Of a DNA stretch of 64,000 nucleotides, positions 58,490 through 64,000 are shown in pieces. The stretch's first letter is position 1. Each line of letters starts with the position of its first letter. The translations under genes were made by a program, and so were the position numbers. Origin of the DNA: Molossus alvarezi (taxonomy: Eukaryota; Chordata; Mammalia; Chiroptera; Molossidae); contig CM073887.1 of assembly GCA_037176705.1 (NCBI GenBank), positions 58,861,001 through 58,925,000 on the forward strand. Reading direction: 5' to 3'. The notes under the pieces are model-generated. The model was not told the DNA's origin, ran no database searches, and worked only from the letters and a program-made list of their open reading frames with translations.

Positions 58490-58900
58490 ATGAGGATGTT
58501 TTGTTCCTCCAATTGTGTAGGCTCATTTCCAGCCTCAGGGCCTTACACTGGGTGTTCTCTCCAAATGTGGGGCAGTGGAAAATAGCTTTTCCCCATAAGT
58601 TCATATATGGGGCCTTTCTTGGCCTTCTGGCTTTGGTGCAAATGTCACCTCTTTGGTATCCTTTCTCAACCACCTGTCCCTCCAACTAAGGCCACCAAAC
58701 CCTTCATCTATCCCTATGCCAAAGACTCTTGCATCATCCTGTTGAAATCCTGAATAGCACTTAGCACTGTTGTTAACTTTCTATCTGACCAAACTGTGGG
58801 CTTCTGGAGGGCAGGGTCTGCATCTTGTTCACTGCTAAATCTGCATCCAGCACAAAGCCCGATGTATAGACTCCACAAATGTAGACTGAGTGACTAATGG
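58490..58900 (+). repeat. L2 LINE 3' end, sense
   Basis: Phrases CAGCCTCAGGGCCTTACACT, GGAGGGCAGGGTCTGCATCT and CATCCAGCACAAAGCCCGAT. Frames here are repeat-derived. Confidence 0.7.
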
Positions 58901-59167
58901 GGTCTCCTCTGGACCAGACCTTATGCATAGTTAAGAAAACCCATGAGATAAAGTCCCCATCCTTGAGGATCTCACAGTCTTGCTGGAGGGAAAGAGATGT
59001 CAGCCCTGGATCCAAGAAGCAGAAACTGACAGTTCCTGACAACTCGAATTCTGTCCAAAGGCATCATTTAAGAGGCCAGTCTCTCCCCTTCAGGGTACAG
59101 AAACCAATGGACAAGCGCCAAGCAACACAGTGGGTCTCCAGCAGGAGGCAATAAAAGTAGGACTCTT

Positions 59168-59348
59168 TCTGTGGCTCAATGGTTGAACGTTGACCCATGC
59201 ACCAAGAAGTCACTGGTTCAATCCCTGGTCAGGGCACATGCCCAGGTTGTGGGTCTGGTCCCCAGTGGGGGCATGCAGGAGACGGCCAATCGATGTTCTC
59301 CCCCATCAGTGTTTCTCTCCCTCTCCCTCTAAAAATCAATATAGAAAA
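59168..59348 (+). repeat. VES-type SINE (B type) upstream of DHPS
   Basis: Perfect 15-base target duplication AAAAGTAGGACTCTT at 59153-59167 and 59349-59363; about 250 bases upstream of the DHPS start codon. Confidence 0.92.
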
Positions 59349-59596
59349 AAAAGTAGGACTCTTCCTTCGTGTGAGGTAGCCAAATAGGCTTCCGTATTTT
59401 GCAGCAGGCCACGCCCCAGACTGGAAGCTGGCAGAAGACGGTCAGGTGACCAAGCAACTTCCGTTCTATCTCCCCAGTTTTTTTCTAAGCCCTGTTTCCT
59501 GCTCTGTTGTAGAGAAGCGCATGCCACATACGGCGTTTGAGCCCACTGGAGGCCTAGCTGGGGGTTGCTCTGATCTGAGAGCGCGGCCGCAGGAGG

Positions 59597-63205
<3,609 letters not shown>

Positions 63206-63224
63206 GAGCTGTGGCTTCCCCCTA

Positions 63225-63230
63225 TTTATT
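63225..63230 (-). terminator. WDR83: WDR83 polyadenylation signal, inside the DHPS 3' UTR
   Basis: TTTATT on the plus strand reads AATAAA on the minus strand, 110 bases past the WDR83 stop. Both genes would therefore share about 100 bases of 3' UTR on opposite strands. Confidence 0.75.
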
Positions 63231-63280
63231 AGTTTGCAGACTTGGCCCTTCCCTCACTCCTTGGTCAGTAGCATGTCTGG

Positions 63281-63286
63281 AATAAA
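63281..63286 (+). terminator. DHPS: DHPS polyadenylation signal
   Basis: AATAAA 76 bases after the stop codon; cleavage expected near 63300-63310. Confidence 0.9.
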
Positions 63287-63340
63287 TGGTCTCAGTGGTC
63301 TAGAGTCTGCGACTGTGTCCTTGGTGGTGGTCCTCTGGCT

Positions 63341-63490
63341 TCAGCCTGTGTCACTCTCAGCCTTGTAGGCCTCTTCCCGCCAGCAATGGATGCTGCCCCC
63401 CATGGCAGTCAGCAGGCAGGGCTCTGTGGGGTGGTAGGCCAGTGACTGCACCACACCAGGACCCACTTGCAGGGTCAGTGCCAGGACACC
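63341..63490 (-). CDS. WDR83: WDR83 (MORG1) last coding exon, remainder outside window
   Basis: One exon of 150 bases (acceptor TGTTTTACAG just above 63490; stop TGA at 63343-63341) encodes 49 residues: GVLALTLQVGPGVVQSLAYH, then PTEPCLLTAMGGSIHCWREE and AYKAESDTG. This is the last WD40 blade and tail of WDR83, a seven-blade protein of about 315 residues known as an ERK-pathway scaffold and spliceosome component. The exons before it lie beyond base 64000. Identified by sequence and by its known position next to DHPS. Confidence 0.92.
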   Translation of the reverse strand, partial: GVLALTLQVGPGVVQSLAYHPTEPCLLTAMGGSIHCWREEAYKAESDTG

Positions 63491-64000
63491 CTGTAAAACA
63501 AGGGGGAGGGGAGCAGTTATCAGCGAGCCTCCCCTCCCCCGACCTTCAGCCACCTGCTTCTAATGGCTTTCCAGTTACCGCAAAACTAGTCTGCCCCCAA
63601 ATAAGCCCCCCTCAGAGGCTCTAACCTTCTGGGTGCTCAGGCCAAACACTTGGGAGTCTTTTTACACCTCACATCCCTTTTTCTGTTAATTCTGGTTCTG
63701 CTTTTAGACGAAGTTCACAGGCCACCCATTCTCTCCACCTTCATGGCCACCACCCAGCTCTGAGCCAGTTCTGTCTGGCTTTCAGCTTCCCTCCCTGCTG
63801 CCGCCCTAGGTGCTCTACCGGTCCACTTGGTAGCGTCAGTGCTTCCACATCCTTCATCAACCCGCAGACACAGCTCCACATACATGGTTTCTCAAGCAGG
63901 CCACCGTTCCTTTTTATCTCAAAATGTCCCTTCAGTGTGACCTCCAGTCTACCAAACTCTCAAGAAGTAGGCAGAACGTCGGCGCTTTCATAGTCCCCTG
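63491..64000. other. WDR83: WDR83 intron with an L2-like remnant
   Basis: No exon seen. 63620-63790 resembles sense L2 (AACACTTGGGAGTCTTTTTA, TTCATGGCCACCACCCAGCT). The remainder is unassigned. Confidence 0.5.

Overview
This is mammalian nuclear DNA, most likely from a bat. Genes are split into short exons with standard GT-AG introns, CpG-rich first exons and AATAAA-type polyadenylation signals. The intergenic and intronic DNA holds ancient mammalian repeats (L1, L2, MIR) and about 33 copies of tRNA-derived SINEs that I recognise as the VES type of chiropterans. One SPIN-like hAT element is also present; that family is known from bats. I could not determine the species.

Gene order matches human chromosome 19p13.13 in reverse orientation: HOOK2 (3' end, +), BEST2 (-), GET3/ASNA1 (-), TRIR/C19orf43 (+), TNPO2 with intronic SNORD41 (+), FBXW9 (+), GNG14 (-), DHPS (+) and WDR83 (last coding exon only, -). 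I rebuilt every exon from reading frame, splice sites and recalled family sequence. Reconstructed lengths are BEST2 508, GET3 348, TRIR 176, TNPO2 887, FBXW9 458, GNG14 72 and DHPS 369 residues, with no frameshift or premature stop.

Layout: 1-1950 HOOK2 tail; 1.95-4.3 kb repeats; 4.36-8.08 kb BEST2; 8.1-11.7 kb intergenic; 11.7-18.2 kb GET3; 18.2-21.3 kb divergent promoter interval filled by a SINE nest and a hAT element; 21.3-24.5 kb TRIR; 24.5-29.2 kb intergenic with an orphan CpG promoter-like patch; 29.2-45.3 kb TNPO2; 45.4-47.9 kb intergenic; 47.9-53.5 kb FBXW9; 54.16-54.49 kb GNG14; 54.5-59.5 kb repeat-rich intergenic; 59.6-63.3 kb DHPS; 63.2-64 kb WDR83 tail, convergent with and overlapping DHPS.

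The genes are mostly unrelated housekeeping neighbours: dynein adaptor, anion channel, tail-anchored protein targeting, RNA processing, nuclear import, ubiquitin ligase adaptor, G-protein gamma, hypusine synthesis, and spliceosome/MAPK scaffold. The notable signals are structural: serial SINE insertions reusing the same target site, a U12-type intron in TNPO2, a GC-AG intron in GET3, a duplicated structured element in two TNPO2 introns, a head-only short SINE subfamily, and a 68-bp alternating purine-pyrimidine tract at the TNPO2 promoter. I found no new protein-coding system.
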